Notes: generated by a model from the sequence alone, not told the origin. Counted from the stretch's first letter, positions 7,633-17,892 are shown. The stretch is DNA of 36,446 bases from Aeromonas lacus (GCF_000764665.1 NZ_JRGM01000014.1:1-36446); one strand, 5' to 3'. Made by a program: numbers and translations.

Positions 7633-9360
7633 CTAGACCGGATCCTCTTCCTGAAAACGAACCCCGATCTTGACGGGAATGCTCTCATCCATTTCGGCCA
7701 CGGTCCAGATCAGGCCCTGCCACTCGATGTTGTCACCGACTACCAGATTATCGCCAAGCTGGCTGGCAATAAAATCGCCCAGTGTCTGATCCGCCACCTC
7801 GCTCACATCCAGCCCGTAGATAGGGGCGAGATCCACCAGCCGCGCTGCTGCATCCAGCTGGAAGTCACCGAAGAAGCGCGGGCCGAGATCCTGCTCCGGC
7901 GCCTGGCTAAAGAGCTGGCCAAGGGCGGGCAGATCTCGCTCGTGGCCGATGACGCAGAGGATATCGTCCGCCTGCAGGCAGGTACTGCCCGAGGGGTGGA
8001 GGAGCTCGCGGCCGCGAAACAGGGCGCTGACCCGGGTGCCGGCAGGCATGCGCAGATCCCGCAGCGGCGAGCCGATGCACCACTTCTCTTCCCCCAGCTG
8101 GTAGACGAAGGTCTCCCACTGGCTGTCGAGATCGATCTCGAGCCCCGAGCGGTTGATGGGCGACGGCGGTGCCGGTACTTCGACCCGTGCCAGTTTTGAG
8201 GCCAGCGGCAGCGAGCTGCCCTGCAAGATCAGCGAGACCAGCACCACGAAGAAGGCGACGTTGAAGTAGAGCTGGGCGTTGGGCAGCCCCGCCATCATGG
8301 GGAAGACCGCCAGAATGATGGGCACGGCACCGCGCAGGCCGACCCAGGAGATAAACCAGCGCTCGCGCGGGGCAAAGTTCTTGAACGGCAGAAGCCCGAT
8401 CCAGATGGAGATGGGGCGGGCAAACAGGATCATCCACATCGCCAGCGCCAGCGCCGGCAGGGCGATGGGCAGCAGCTTGTGGGGGGAGGCGAGCAGCCCC
8501 AGCACCAGAAACATGCCGATCTGGCTGAGCCAGGTCAGGCCGTCCAGCACCGACAAGGTGGTGCTGCGACTGCGCAGGGAGAGGTTGCCGAGCAACAGAC
8601 CAGTGAGATAGATGGCGAGGATACCGCTGCCACCCACCGCCGTGGTGAGGGCGAAGATGAGCAGGCCGCCGCTCACGGTGAGTAGCGGATAGAGCCCCGG
8701 CGCCAGGCGGGCGGTGTTGATGAGGCGCCACAGCAGCCAGCCACCGGCAAGGCCAATCCCGGCGCCAAGACCAAACTGCTTGACCAGTTGCAGCAGCAGG
8801 AAGCCCGCATCCAGCCCTTGTTGGGCGGTGGCGAGCACCTCGATCAGGGTGACGGTGAGAAAGACCGCCATGGGGTCGTTGCTGCCTGACTCTATCTCCA
8901 GCGTTGCGCTCACCCGCTCGTTGAGGCTGCGCCCGCCGAGCAGGGAGAAGACTGCCGCCGCATCGGTGGAGCCGACGATGGCGCCGATCAGCATCCCCTG
9001 CATCAGGTTGAGGTCAAACAGCCAGGCGGCGGCGAGCCCCGTCAGGCCGGTGGTGATGGCCACCCCGACCGTCGCCAGCGACAAGGCAGGCCAGAGCGCC
9101 ACCCGGAACGAGGAGACCCGGGTGCGCATGCCGCCGTCGAGCAGGATGATGGCCAGCGCCAGGTTGCCCACCAGATAGGCGATGGAGTAGTCGGCGAAGT
9201 GGATGCCGCCGGGGCCATCTTCCCCCGCCAGCATGCCGACGGCGAGGAAGATAACCAGAATGGGAATACCGAGACGGGAAGAGAGCGCACTTAGCAGGAC
9301 ACTGGCTCCAACCAACAGGGCACCGACAAAAAAGAAACTGTTGATGGTCACTGCATCCAA
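7633..9360 (-). CDS. nhaP2: K+/H+ antiporter NhaP2 (CvrA)
   Basis: A 575-residue CPA1 antiporter. The N-terminal membrane domain (about 1-390) carries [14 protein letters not shown] (Asp133) and [13 protein letters not shown] (Asn161-Asp162). It is followed by a TrkA-C (RCK_C) domain at about 400-485 and a C-terminal CorC/HlyC-type domain to 575, as in E. coli CvrA and Vibrio NhaP2. The family exchanges cytosolic K+ for H+ and takes part in osmotic and pH homeostasis. The start is TTG at 9360, preceded by AAAGGAG with seven bases spacing. The encoded [20 protein letters not shown] aligns from residue 1 with the E. coli protein, while the nearby ATG at 9356 is out of frame. Confidence 0.95.
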   Translation of the reverse strand: MDAVTINSFFFVGALLVGASVLLSALSSRLGIPILVIFLAVGMLAGEDGPGGIHFADYSIAYLVGNLALAIILLDGGMRTRVSSFRVALWPALSLATVGVAITTGLTGLAAAWLFDLNLMQGMLIGAIVGSTDAAAVFSLLGGRSLNERVSATLEIESGSNDPMAVFLTVTLIEVLATAQQGLDAGFLLLQLVKQFGLGAGIGLAGGWLLWRLINTARLAPGLYPLLTVSGGLLIFALTTAVGGSGILAIYLTGLLLGNLSLRSRSTTLSVLDGLTWLSQIGMFLVLGLLASPHKLLPIALPALALAMWMILFARPISIWIGLLPFKNFAPRERWFISWVGLRGAVPIILAVFPMMAGLPNAQLYFNVAFFVVLVSLILQGSSLPLASKLARVEVPAPPSPINRSGLEIDLDSQWETFVYQLGEEKWCIGSPLRDLRMPAGTRVSALFRGRELLHPSGSTCLQADDILCVIGHERDLPALGQLFSQAPEQDLGPRFFGDFQLDAAARLVDLAPIYGLDVSEVADQTLGDFIASQLGDNLVVGDNIEWQGLIWTVAEMDESIPVKIGVRFQEEDPV

Positions 9361-9397
9361 GGGCGAACTCCTTTCTGACTAACGGCAAAGTAGGCAC

Positions 9398-9426
9398 ATT
9401 ATATGCAGTTAAGACCCCCTTGTGTG
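9398..9426 (-). promoter_or_regulatory. Candidate nhaP2 promoter
   Basis: On the minus strand a perfect TATAAT (9403-9398) lies about 38 bases upstream of the TTG start. The -35 region (9426-9421, CACACA) is poor. An AT-rich near-palindrome with TGCA at both ends (9434-9449) lies just upstream and may be a regulator site. Nothing else is recognised between 9450 and 9590. Confidence 0.45.
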
Positions 9427-9589
9427 GTTTAATTGTGCATTAATTTGCATCTTTTGACATTTTTTCACCACTCGCGCGCCATCTTCTGACCCCGCAGAGT
9501 GGGTGAGAGGGGATGTTGACAGTGATGGTCAGATGGAAACCTGAAGCTGGGGAGGAGAGAAGCAAGGGCAGGAGATACACAGCAGACAA

Positions 9590-9615
9590 AGAGAAGGGAG
9601 CACACAGGTGCTCCC
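9590..9615 (-). terminator. Probable terminator of the yffB-dapE-M15-ypfN operon
   Basis: GGGAGCAC (9596-9603) and GTGCTCCC (9608-9615) form a perfect 8-bp stem with a four-base loop, 13 bases past the ypfN stop. On the minus strand it is followed by TTCTCTTTG, a weak T-tract. Confidence 0.55.
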
Positions 9616-9628
9616 CGGATGGCACGAC

Positions 9629-9771
9629 TCAGTCGTCGTCATCGTCCTTCACTTCACGGATCTTGTCCTTGTATTTGGGCAACTGCTTCTCCAGCCGTTT
9701 CATGTCTTTGATGGCATTGAGAAACAGTCCGAGCAGAAAGAGCAGTGGCAGCCCTATCCAGAGCCAGAGAT

Positions 9772-9775
<4 letters not shown>
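9629..9775 (-). CDS. ypfN: YpfN-like UPF0370 small membrane protein
   Basis: A 48-residue protein with one N-terminal membrane segment (MNLWLWIGLPLLFLLGLFLN), followed by AIKDMKRLEK and an acidic tail of five aspartates after EVK. The 'LN.IKD.KR' junction and the Asp-rich tail match E. coli YpfN (UPF0370), which is also encoded directly after dapE. The function is unknown. AAAGGAG lies six bases before ATG at 9775. The start codon overlaps the stop of the M15 peptidase gene by four bases, so translation is coupled. It is shorter than the E. coli protein by about 18 residues at the C-terminus. Confidence 0.8.
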
Positions 9776-11619
<1,844 letters not shown>

Positions 11620-11621
<2 letters not shown>

Positions 11622-11970
11622 AACGGGAGAAGAGGGATTGGTAGTGATCAGCCTTGAAACCCAGGGTCAGCTCGCCGTCACGATCCAGCAGCGGGCGCTT
11701 GATCATCGCCGGGTGCTCCAGCAAGAGGGCGCGCGCCTTGGCGGTGTCGAGCCCCTGTTTGGCCTCATCCGGCAGGGCGCGGAAGGTCGTGCCGCGACTG
11801 TTGAGCAGCGCTTCCCAGCCGAGCTTGGCCAGCCAGCGGTCGAGATCGTCCGGGTTCAGGCCGTCGGCGCGGTGGTCGTGAAAGCGGTAGTCGATACCGG
11901 CCTCATCCAGCCACTTGCGGGCTTTCTTGATGGTGTCGCAGTTCTTGATGCCATAGAGGGTGGTGGCCAT
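11620..11970 (-). CDS. yffB: ArsC/Spx-like reductase family protein (YffB)
   Basis: A 116-residue thioredoxin-fold protein starting MATTLYGIKNCDTIKKARKW. The N-K-N-C-D-T-type active-site loop has a single Cys11, and PAMIKRPLLDRDGEL is the family's Arg-containing loop. These are marks of the ArsC/Spx/YffB group. In E. coli yffB is also directly upstream of dapE. Arsenate reduction has not been shown for this branch; a glutathione-dependent thiol reductase role has been suggested for relatives. ATG at 11970 has AAGGA ten bases upstream. It is the first gene of the dapE operon. Confidence 0.88.
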
Positions 11971-12200
11971 GGGGAGTCCTTCTCTTGTGGGCGCTAGCCG
12001 TGGCTGCGCCCGAAAATCCGAATCAACAGAGTGCAAGGGCCCGATTCTGGCATTGTGGCGATCCCATGGCAACGCTGATGGCATCGTCGGGAGGGTCGAG
12101 AGGAGGAAAAGCGGGGAGCCAGATAGCCAGAACGCGCCGGGTGGCGCGCTCTGGAGTGGCAGAAGAGCTTGGGGCTCTGCTGTGCTGCCGGGGGGCGGGA

Positions 12201-12515
12201 TCAGTGCAGCGGATGCCAGGGGTGATCAAAGACCCGGGCGCGCTCCCAGGGGGCGTCGGGCAGACTGGAGGAGAGGCCGCTGTATTTGCCCACATCGTCC
12301 ACCACGATGGCGGAGAGGATCGGCAGATGGTTTTCGGTGCAGTACATGCGAACGCGCTGCAGCAGGGTGCGCAGTTCGTCCTGACGCTGCTCCAGTCCGG
12401 CCAGTTTGGCCAGTTTGGAGTAACGAATGGTGGTGCGTTCCTTTGCAGACTCGACGAGGATATCCCACAGCTGATAATCGCAGGTCGAGACACCTGCGGT
12501 GGCTTGGTTTGTCAT
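12201..12515 (-). CDS. Conserved hypothetical protein, 104 residues
   Basis: Not recognised by name. The protein starts MTNQATAGVSTCDYQLWDIL, has a RTTIRYSKLAKLAGL segment resembling the helix-turn-helix-like 'Y..LA...G' block of small modifiers, then QRVRMYCTENHLPILSAIVV, and ends in DAPWERARVFDHPWHPLH. It is soluble with no membrane segment. ATG at 12515 is chosen because GGAGAGAG lies directly upstream; a second ATG at 12557 is in frame but lacks one. The 230 bases between its end and the yffB start hold an imperfect 11-bp inverted repeat (12128-12153) without a T-run, possibly its transcription end. The gene is divergent from dcuC. Confidence 0.7.
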   Translation of the reverse strand: MTNQATAGVSTCDYQLWDILVESAKERTTIRYSKLAKLAGLEQRQDELRTLLQRVRMYCTENHLPILSAIVVDDVGKYSGLSSSLPDAPWERARVFDHPWHPLH

Positions 12516-12632
12516 AACTCTCTCCGGCGCGAAATGGTCGCTCTTGTCGATGCGCATCTTGGCCGCTTCGGGGGCGGCTTATGTTGATCCAACGCAAAAA
12601 AGAGGGGAGTCGCGTTACACAATTCCTGATTA

Positions 12633-12649
12633 AACCGTGTAAAACGGTT
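12633..12649. repeat. 17-base palindrome in the 12516-12799 intergenic region
   Basis: AACCGT and ACGGTT flank a five-base spacer (AACCGTGTAAAACGGTT). It lies between the divergent hypothetical gene and dcuC, upstream of the FNR site. It may be an operator for either gene; no regulator is recognised. Confidence 0.4.
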
Positions 12650-12725
12650 CTCGGTAGTGTGAATGATGAAAAAGTGTTACCTGCTCGACATATTATGCTG
12701 TCTGATGGCGGTGATGGCCCCTTTA

Positions 12726-12767
12726 TTGATGGGGATCAAAGGCAAGTTCTGGTCAGATCACTAGATT
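12726..12767 (+). promoter_or_regulatory. FNR box and -10 element of the dcuC promoter
   Basis: TTGATGGGGATCAA (12726-12739) is a perfect match to the FNR consensus TTGAT-N4-ATCAA. A TAGATT -10 element (12762-12767, 4/6) lies where a class II FNR promoter needs it, so that the site would be centred near -41.5 with transcription from about 12774. The downstream gene is dcuC, which is FNR-activated in E. coli. Anaerobic induction is thus strongly suggested. Confidence 0.8.
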
Positions 12768-12799
12768 TCGCTCTTCGATAAATTTATCAGGAGTGAATA

Positions 12800-14176
12800 T
12801 TGGAACTCGTCTTCGTCTTGCTCGTACTGGTGGCCGTGGTTTACGGCATCATCAAGGATTACAACCCGCAGGCGGTGCTGGCATTGGCCGGTATGGCTAT
12901 TTTCACCCTTGCCTACTGGCTGGGATTGCACCCCATTCTGCCCGCTGACAAGAGCACCGGCTTTGCCCTGTTCGATCTGTTCGAAGTGTTCAAGGGGATC
13001 TTCTCCTACCGTGCGGCGGGCCTCGGCCTCACCATCATGGCGGTGGCCGGCTTTGCCACCTACATGTCCCATATCGGTGCCTCCCAGGCGCTGGTGCGGG
13101 TAGCGGTCAAACCGGTGGCAGGCATTCAGTCCAGCTACCTGATGCTCTCCATCTGCTATCTGGTGGCGGTCTTTGTCTCCCTGTTCGTCACCTCCGCCAC
13201 CGGCCTTGGCCTGCTGTTGATGGTCACCATGTATCCGGTGATGCGCAACCTCGGCATCAGCCCGGCCTCCGCCTGCGGCGTCATCGCCACTTCCCAGGCG
13301 TTCGAGATTGGCCCGACCCAGACCAATGCCATTTTCTCCGCCGGCCAATCCGGCATGGATCCGACCAGCTACTTTGTCGATTACCAGATCTGGCTGGTGG
13401 CTCCCATGCTGCTGGTGACCATGGTGTTGCACTTCTTCTGGCAGCGGCACTGTGACCGCAAGGATGGCTGGGATCCGGCCCAGCATCGCGGCGAACACGC
13501 CGAGCTGGACGAGAAGGGCACCGACGCGGTAGCGGCACCCACCTGGTATGCCCTGCTGCCCATCATTCCCTTCGTGCTGATGATGACCTTCTCCAAACTG
13601 CTGGTGACCACCATCAGCGTCAGCGTGGAAGTGGCCATGCTGCTGTCGGTCTTTATCGGCATGCTGTGTGAGCTGTTGCGTACCCGCTCGGTACGTACCG
13701 CCTTCGCCGGGCTGTCGAGCTTCCTCGACGGCATGGGCAAGGTGTTTGGCCCTGTGGTGGCGCTGATCGTCTGTGCCGAGCTGTTTGCCGAATCCCTCAA
13801 AGCCATCGGCGCCATCGATACCCTGCTGCACTCTGCCAGCAATGCCGGTATCGGCAGCGGTCTGATGACCCTGGTGATGGTGGGGCTCATCATGGTGGCG
13901 GCGGTGATCATGGGCTCCGGCAACGCGGCGTTCCTCAGCTTCTCGACCCTGGCGCCTGCCGTGGCAGCCAAGTTCGGCGTACCGGCGGTGACCATGCTGC
14001 TGCCGATGCAGCTCGCCTCCAGCATCGGCCGCACCGTCTCCCCGATTGCTGCGGTGCTGATCGCCTGTGCGGGCATCGCCAAGGTCTCCCCCTTCGTGGT
14101 GGTCAAGCGCACCTGCGTGCCCATGGCGGGGGCGCTGGTGACGGCGTTGACCCTCAACTATCTGCTGTTCATGTAA
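12800..14176 (+). CDS. dcuC: Anaerobic C4-dicarboxylate transporter DcuC
   Basis: A 458-residue carrier with about 12 membrane helices, of the DcuC family. It exports succinate during fermentation and can exchange or take up fumarate, malate and aspartate under anaerobiosis. Recognisable blocks include VTSATGLGLLLMVTMYPVM, SQAFEIGPTQTNAIF (about residues 167-181) and MQLASSIGRTVSPIAAV near the C-terminus. The start is TTG at 12800, six bases after AGGAG; it gives MELVFVLLVLVAVVYGIIKD, and there is no better ATG. The promoter carries a perfect FNR box. A G/C-rich inverted repeat (14194-14227) follows the stop codon but lacks a T-run, so read-through into the M20 peptidase gene is possible. Confidence 0.92.
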   Translation: MELVFVLLVLVAVVYGIIKDYNPQAVLALAGMAIFTLAYWLGLHPILPADKSTGFALFDLFEVFKGIFSYRAAGLGLTIMAVAGFATYMSHIGASQALVRVAVKPVAGIQSSYLMLSICYLVAVFVSLFVTSATGLGLLLMVTMYPVMRNLGISPASACGVIATSQAFEIGPTQTNAIFSAGQSGMDPTSYFVDYQIWLVAPMLLVTMVLHFFWQRHCDRKDGWDPAQHRGEHAELDEKGTDAVAAPTWYALLPIIPFVLMMTFSKLLVTTISVSVEVAMLLSVFIGMLCELLRTRSVRTAFAGLSSFLDGMGKVFGPVVALIVCAELFAESLKAIGAIDTLLHSASNAGIGSGLMTLVMVGLIMVAAVIMGSGNAAFLSFSTLAPAVAAKFGVPAVTMLLPMQLASSIGRTVSPIAAVLIACAGIAKVSPFVVVKRTCVPMAGALVTALTLNYLLFM

Positions 14177-14273
14177 AAGCGGTGGTTTACAGGGCGGTCG
14201 GCCACCCGGTTCTGGCTGGCTGACCGCTGTTGGCAAGGCGGGTGTGACAGCTCGCCGTTCCGCATTGTTGCAA

Positions 14274-14302
14274 AAACAATCTGATTTTTTCGCAGATTGT
14301 TT
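14274..14302 (+). repeat. Hairpin directly upstream of the M20 peptidase ribosome-binding site
   Basis: AAACAATCTG (14274-14283) and CAGATTGTTT (14293-14302) form a perfect 10-bp stem with a nine-base T-rich loop. It ends 13 bases before ATG at 14316, with the Shine-Dalgarno GGAGA just after it. It may be an operator or an RNA structure affecting translation. Confidence 0.55.
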
Positions 14303-14315
14303 CATGGAGAAGATA

Positions 14316-15455
14316 ATGACCAACCTCACACGCCCGTTTTCCCTCGATACCTATCTGGCCGATCTGGCCCCGCTCATCAACCTCGATTGCGGCACCCGCA
14401 CCCCGGCCGGGGTGGCCAAAGTGGCCGACATCATGACCGAGAAATATGAGGCCATCGGCTGGCAGGTGACTCGTCACCAGTTCGCCGCCGAATGTGGCCC
14501 CTGCCTCGAGGCAACCAATGCCCCGGGGGCCGATCACTACGACGTGATGCTGGTGGGCCACATGGACACCGTCTTCCCCGAGGGGACGGCGGCCAAGCGC
14601 CCGCTGAAAATCGAAGGCAATCAGGCCTTTGGCCCCGGCGTGTCGGACATGAAGAGCGGCCTGCTCTCCACCTGGTATGCCCTGAAAGAGATGGATCCGG
14701 CGCAGCTGGCCAAGCTCAAGGTGCTGGTCTGCTGTAATTGCGACGAGGAGATTGGCTCCCCCTGGTCCAAAGATTGGCTGGTGGAGAAGGCCAAGCAGAG
14801 CGGTTGCGTGCTGGTGGCCGAGGCGGCGCGCCCGAGTGGCGATCTCATTAGCGCCCGCAAGGGCAATGCCAAGTACCGCATTACCTTCCACGGCAAGGCG
14901 TCCCACGCCGGTTCGGCCCTGACCGAAGGGGTCTCCGCCATCACCGAACTCGCTCATTGGGTGCTGGCCATCAACGAGCAGGTCAATATGGAGACCGGCA
15001 CCACCATGAACGTGGGGGTGGTGCAGGGCGGCACTGGCGTCAACGTGGTGCCCGACTATGCCGAGGCGATCGTCGATCTGCGCTTCTGGAGCAACGAAGA
15101 AGCTGTGGCGGTGCACGAGCGGCTCACCTTTATGGCCAACAACCCCTTCCTCGCGGGCTGCCGGGTCGAGGTGGATCGCCAGACCTTCAAGCCGGCGATG
15201 CGCCCGAGCGGTGACACCGAGGCGCTGATGGCGCTGGTGGAGGCGGCAGCGAAAGAGGAGGGGAGCGGCTTCAATTGGCTGGAGGCCGGTGGCGGCTCGG
15301 ATGCCAACTTTACCGCAGCGGCTGGCGTGCCGTCGCTGGATGGCTTCGGCCCCATGGGCGGTGGCTTCCACTCGGAGGCGGAGTTTCTGCTGCTCGACAG
15401 CATCGAGCCACGGATCCGCCTGCTGCAGCGGGTGTTGGGTAAGCTGGCCAACTAG
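14316..15455 (+). CDS. M20 family metallopeptidase (glutamate carboxypeptidase-like)
   Basis: A 379-residue zinc peptidase. Metal and catalytic motifs are visible: MLVGHMDTVFPEG (His82, catalytic Asp84), GPGVSDMKSG (Asp111), NCDEEIGS (Glu144-Glu145), a VAEAARPSGD block, and GGGFHSEAEF with the C-terminal His. The overall pattern resembles carboxypeptidase G2-type enzymes, which release C-terminal glutamate; the substrate is not certain. The start is taken as ATG at 14316 (MTNLTRPFSL) with GGAGAAG upstream. The in-frame ATG at 14304 lies before that Shine-Dalgarno. It follows dcuC by 140 bases on the same strand and may provide amino acids whose carbon enters the C4-dicarboxylate pool, but that link is inference. 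Confidence 0.88.
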   Translation: MTNLTRPFSLDTYLADLAPLINLDCGTRTPAGVAKVADIMTEKYEAIGWQVTRHQFAAECGPCLEATNAPGADHYDVMLVGHMDTVFPEGTAAKRPLKIEGNQAFGPGVSDMKSGLLSTWYALKEMDPAQLAKLKVLVCCNCDEEIGSPWSKDWLVEKAKQSGCVLVAEAARPSGDLISARKGNAKYRITFHGKASHAGSALTEGVSAITELAHWVLAINEQVNMETGTTMNVGVVQGGTGVNVVPDYAEAIVDLRFWSNEEAVAVHERLTFMANNPFLAGCRVEVDRQTFKPAMRPSGDTEALMALVEAAAKEEGSGFNWLEAGGGSDANFTAAAGVPSLDGFGPMGGGFHSEAEFLLLDSIEPRIRLLQRVLGKLAN

Positions 15456-15474
15456 GTCGGCGTCAAAGAGAAGC

Positions 15475-15507
15475 AAAACGGGAGGCCATCGCCTCCCGTT
15501 TTTTTAT
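15475..15507. terminator. Bidirectional terminator after the M20 peptidase gene
   Basis: AAAACGGGAGGC (15475-15486), a CATC loop, and GCCTCCCGTTTT (15491-15502) are followed by more T residues on the plus strand. On the minus strand the stem also runs into TTTT, serving the convergent Dph6-like gene that ends at 15557. Confidence 0.85.
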
Positions 15508-15556
15508 CAGCCGTGCCTGCGAACCTTCATCCAGCAAAGCGGCGCCTCTTGTGCCC

Positions 15557-16213
15557 TCAACCTTCATCTTCCAGCAGATAGGCAAGCGGTTCCTGATGGG
15601 CAACCTGCCAGTGGCCGAGCACCAGCGGCGCCGCAAAGCCCGGGCCGTTGGTCACCATGGTGTGGTACTCCCCCTGCTCGCCGCAGGCATCAAAGCTTTG
15701 GGTTGCTGCCAGCTGCTGCAACTCGGCGAGGGTGGCGGCATCCAGCGTGCGTCCCACCCACTCGGGAGCCAGCACCCTGGTATCGACGCAGGAGAGGTGG
15801 GCGACGATGCCGCGGGCCAGCAGATCCACCAGCAGCGCCTCGCGGGAGAGTTGCCAGAGCGGCGTATGCACGGTGAGACCAAGCGGGCGGCAGCGTTCGC
15901 GGATCCAGTTAGGCGCACCGCCCACGCTGTCGATATCGCCGGTGACCACCCCATCGAGTTGCCACTCCTCCTTGAGCCGTGCCAGCGCCCGCTCATAGCC
16001 GAGATCGAACGGCGCCTCTATGGTCACCAGCAGATGGGGCAGAGCGAGGGCCGCCGCCTGCCGACGCACTTGCGACAGGGGATGGGCCAGAAAGCGGGGG
16101 GCAGGGGGGGCAAAGGTAGCCAGTGCCACCACCTGATGGCCCGCTTCGCGAGTATGGCAGAGGGCCTGCATGGCATCCTTGCCGCCGCTCCAGAGCACGA
16201 TGACGCGAGACAT
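15557..16213 (-). CDS. Dph6-related ATP pyrophosphatase
   Basis: A 218-residue protein with the PP-loop motif VLWSGGKDAMQAL at its N-terminus, VVTGDIDSVGGAPNWIRERC in the middle, and CGEQGEYHTMVTNGPGF near the C-terminus. These are the signatures of the Dph6/diphthine-ammonia ligase family, which adenylates a carboxylate and transfers ammonia. Bacteria have no diphthamide on elongation factor G, so the bacterial substrate is unknown. ATG at 16213 has only a weak Shine-Dalgarno. It is a monocistronic-looking gene between the terminators at 15475 and 16292. Confidence 0.85.
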   Translation of the reverse strand: MSRVIVLWSGGKDAMQALCHTREAGHQVVALATFAPPAPRFLAHPLSQVRRQAAALALPHLLVTIEAPFDLGYERALARLKEEWQLDGVVTGDIDSVGGAPNWIRERCRPLGLTVHTPLWQLSREALLVDLLARGIVAHLSCVDTRVLAPEWVGRTLDAATLAELQQLAATQSFDACGEQGEYHTMVTNGPGFAAPLVLGHWQVAHQEPLAYLLEDEG

Positions 16214-16291
16214 GGGGGAGATTCCGCAACGAAAAGAGGGGTCATGCTACCCAGAGTGCGGGCAGTTGGCAAAGCCGGATGGTGTGCGCCA

Positions 16292-16323
16292 CAAAAGCAC
16301 AGGCCCCCGTGTGGGGGCCTGTG
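16292..16323 (-). terminator. Terminator of dcuB
   Basis: CACAGGCCCCC (16298-16308), a GTGT loop, and GGGGGCCTGTG (16313-16323) form a perfect 11-bp stem, followed on the minus strand by CTTTTG. It starts 25 bases after the dcuB stop. Confidence 0.75.
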
Positions 16324-16348
16324 GCAGTGGTTGAACAGCGAGCGCCGG

Positions 16349-17692
16349 TCAGAGCAGGATGCTGGTCAGAACGAAGCCCAGCGAGCAGGAGGTCACCACC
16401 CCGATCAGCCCCGGAATGATGAAGCTGTGGTTGATGATGAACTTGCCGATGCGGGTGGTGCCGGAGCGGTCGAAACCGATACAGGCCAGATCGCTTGGGT
16501 AGGTTGGCAGCACGAAGTAGCCGTAGCTGGCCGGCAGGAAGGCGATCAGCAGTTTCGGCTCCACACCCAGCGCCAGACCCATGGGGGCGATGGCGGTGAG
16601 GGCGGCGGCCTGGCTGTTCACCAGCTTGGAGATGAGAAACAGCACCAGGGCGTAGGTCCAGGGCTGGGCCTGTACCACGTGGGCCAGGGTCTCTTTGAGC
16701 AGCGGCATGTGGGCCTGGAAGAAGGTTTCGCTCATCCAGGCAACCCCGAATACGGAGAAGATGGCGACCATGCCCGCCTTGAAGACGGCGCCGTTGGCGA
16801 TCTCGCCCGGCTTGACCTTGCAGCGCATCAGGATGATGGCACCGGCGATCAGCATCATCATCTGGATCACCAGGTTCATGGAGAGCGGGCCTGTCTTGTC
16901 CTTGATGGTGAAGACGGGGCGCAGCGCTTCATCGGCACCCAGCAGCACCACGGCAGCGATGGCGGCGAAGAAGATCCAGGTTGACCAGTAGGCCTCTTTC
17001 GGGAACTTGGTGTTGAGCAGGGTCTCGCCACCACCGTAGATGAAGGCACGCTGCTCCGGATCCTGGATCTTGGCCTGGAACTCCTCGTCCTTGTCCAGAT
17101 CCTTGCCGCGGCGCAGGCTCCACAGTGCTGCCACGATGACGCCGGTCAGGGAGGAGGGGATGGCGACCATCAGGATGTCGAGCAGACCATAGGCCTGACC
17201 GATACCGTGGCCGGCAGCCAGAATGGAGACCATGGAGACCACGGCAACCGATACCGGCGAGGCGCAGATCGCCATCTGGGAGGCAACGGATGCCACGGCC
17301 ATCGGGCGCTCGGGACGGATATTCTTCTGCAGCGCGATGTCGGCGATGATGGGGAACATGGTGTAGACCACGTGGCCGGTACCGCACAGGAAGGTGAGGG
17401 TCCAGGTGGTGAGCGGTGCCAGGATAGTGATGTATTGCGGGTGACGGCGCAGCAGACGCTCGGCTACCTGCATCATCAGGTTGAGACCGCCAGCGGTCTG
17501 CAGGGTGGCGGCACAACCGATCACCGCCAGAATGGTCAGCATTACCTGCACCGGCGGTTCGCCCGGCACCAGACCGAAAACGAAGGTCAGCAGGAAGAGA
17601 CCGATACCACTGATGAGACCGAGCCCCATGCCACCAAAGCGGGTACCGAGCAGCAAGCAGCCGAGTACCACCAAAAATTCCATCAAGATCAT
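16349..17692 (-). CDS. dcuB: Anaerobic C4-dicarboxylate antiporter DcuB
   Basis: A 447-residue carrier of the DcuA/DcuB family. It matches DcuB rather than DcuA in LCGTGHVVYTMFPIIADIAL, NIRPERPMAVASVASQM and the RGKDLDKDEEFQ loop (about residue 195). In E. coli DcuB exchanges fumarate for succinate during fumarate respiration. FVLPTYPSDLACIGFDRSGT and FIINHSFIIPGLIG near the C-terminus are family-typical. ATG at 17692 has GAGGT six bases upstream; an internal ATG at 17683 is a possible alternative. The gene is monocistronic, with its own terminator and an upstream FNR-like site. Confidence 0.93.
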   Translation of the reverse strand: MILMEFLVVLGCLLLGTRFGGMGLGLISGIGLFLLTFVFGLVPGEPPVQVMLTILAVIGCAATLQTAGGLNLMMQVAERLLRRHPQYITILAPLTTWTLTFLCGTGHVVYTMFPIIADIALQKNIRPERPMAVASVASQMAICASPVSVAVVSMVSILAAGHGIGQAYGLLDILMVAIPSSLTGVIVAALWSLRRGKDLDKDEEFQAKIQDPEQRAFIYGGGETLLNTKFPKEAYWSTWIFFAAIAAVVLLGADEALRPVFTIKDKTGPLSMNLVIQMMMLIAGAIILMRCKVKPGEIANGAVFKAGMVAIFSVFGVAWMSETFFQAHMPLLKETLAHVVQAQPWTYALVLFLISKLVNSQAAALTAIAPMGLALGVEPKLLIAFLPASYGYFVLPTYPSDLACIGFDRSGTTRIGKFIINHSFIIPGLIGVVTSCSLGFVLTSILL

Positions 17693-17786
17693 TCCATTAC
17701 CTCGTGTGATTCAACCCATGTTGCCGCGGGTAGCCTGAACCATGAATTGTCATTGTCTGTTTTTAATTAGCCCAAAAGGGTTAGTT

Positions 17787-17831
17787 ATTATTTTGCTCCC
17801 CTGCAAAAGTGAAAAAATTGAGTTACTTCAA
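17787..17831 (-). promoter_or_regulatory. FNR-like site and -10 element upstream of dcuB
   Basis: TTGAGTTACTTCAA (17818-17831) keeps the TTGA-N6-TCAA core of an FNR/CRP-family site. Assuming the site is centred at -41.5 on the minus strand, CAAAAT (17795-17790, 4/6) falls at the -10 position and transcription would start near 17783, about 90 bases before the dcuB ATG. It is weaker than the dcuC site. Confidence 0.55.
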
Positions 17832-17892
17832 TAACTCGATGAATTTTTGATTAAACCACTTAAAAACCACCTAATAACAAATCCATCATTTT

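Noticed and set aside
12653..12690. Possible CRP site upstream of dcuC (TGTGA half-site)
   Set aside because: Only one half-site is present; the second arm does not match TCACA.
12581..12781. A 66-codon plus-strand frame upstream of dcuC
   Set aside because: It covers the palindrome, the FNR box and the -10 element, has no ribosome-binding site, and shows no recognisable protein features.
12761..14329. A 522-codon minus-strand frame across dcuC
   Set aside because: The product is His/Gly/Gln-rich without domains, and the plus strand has a perfectly conserved DcuC with a promoter.
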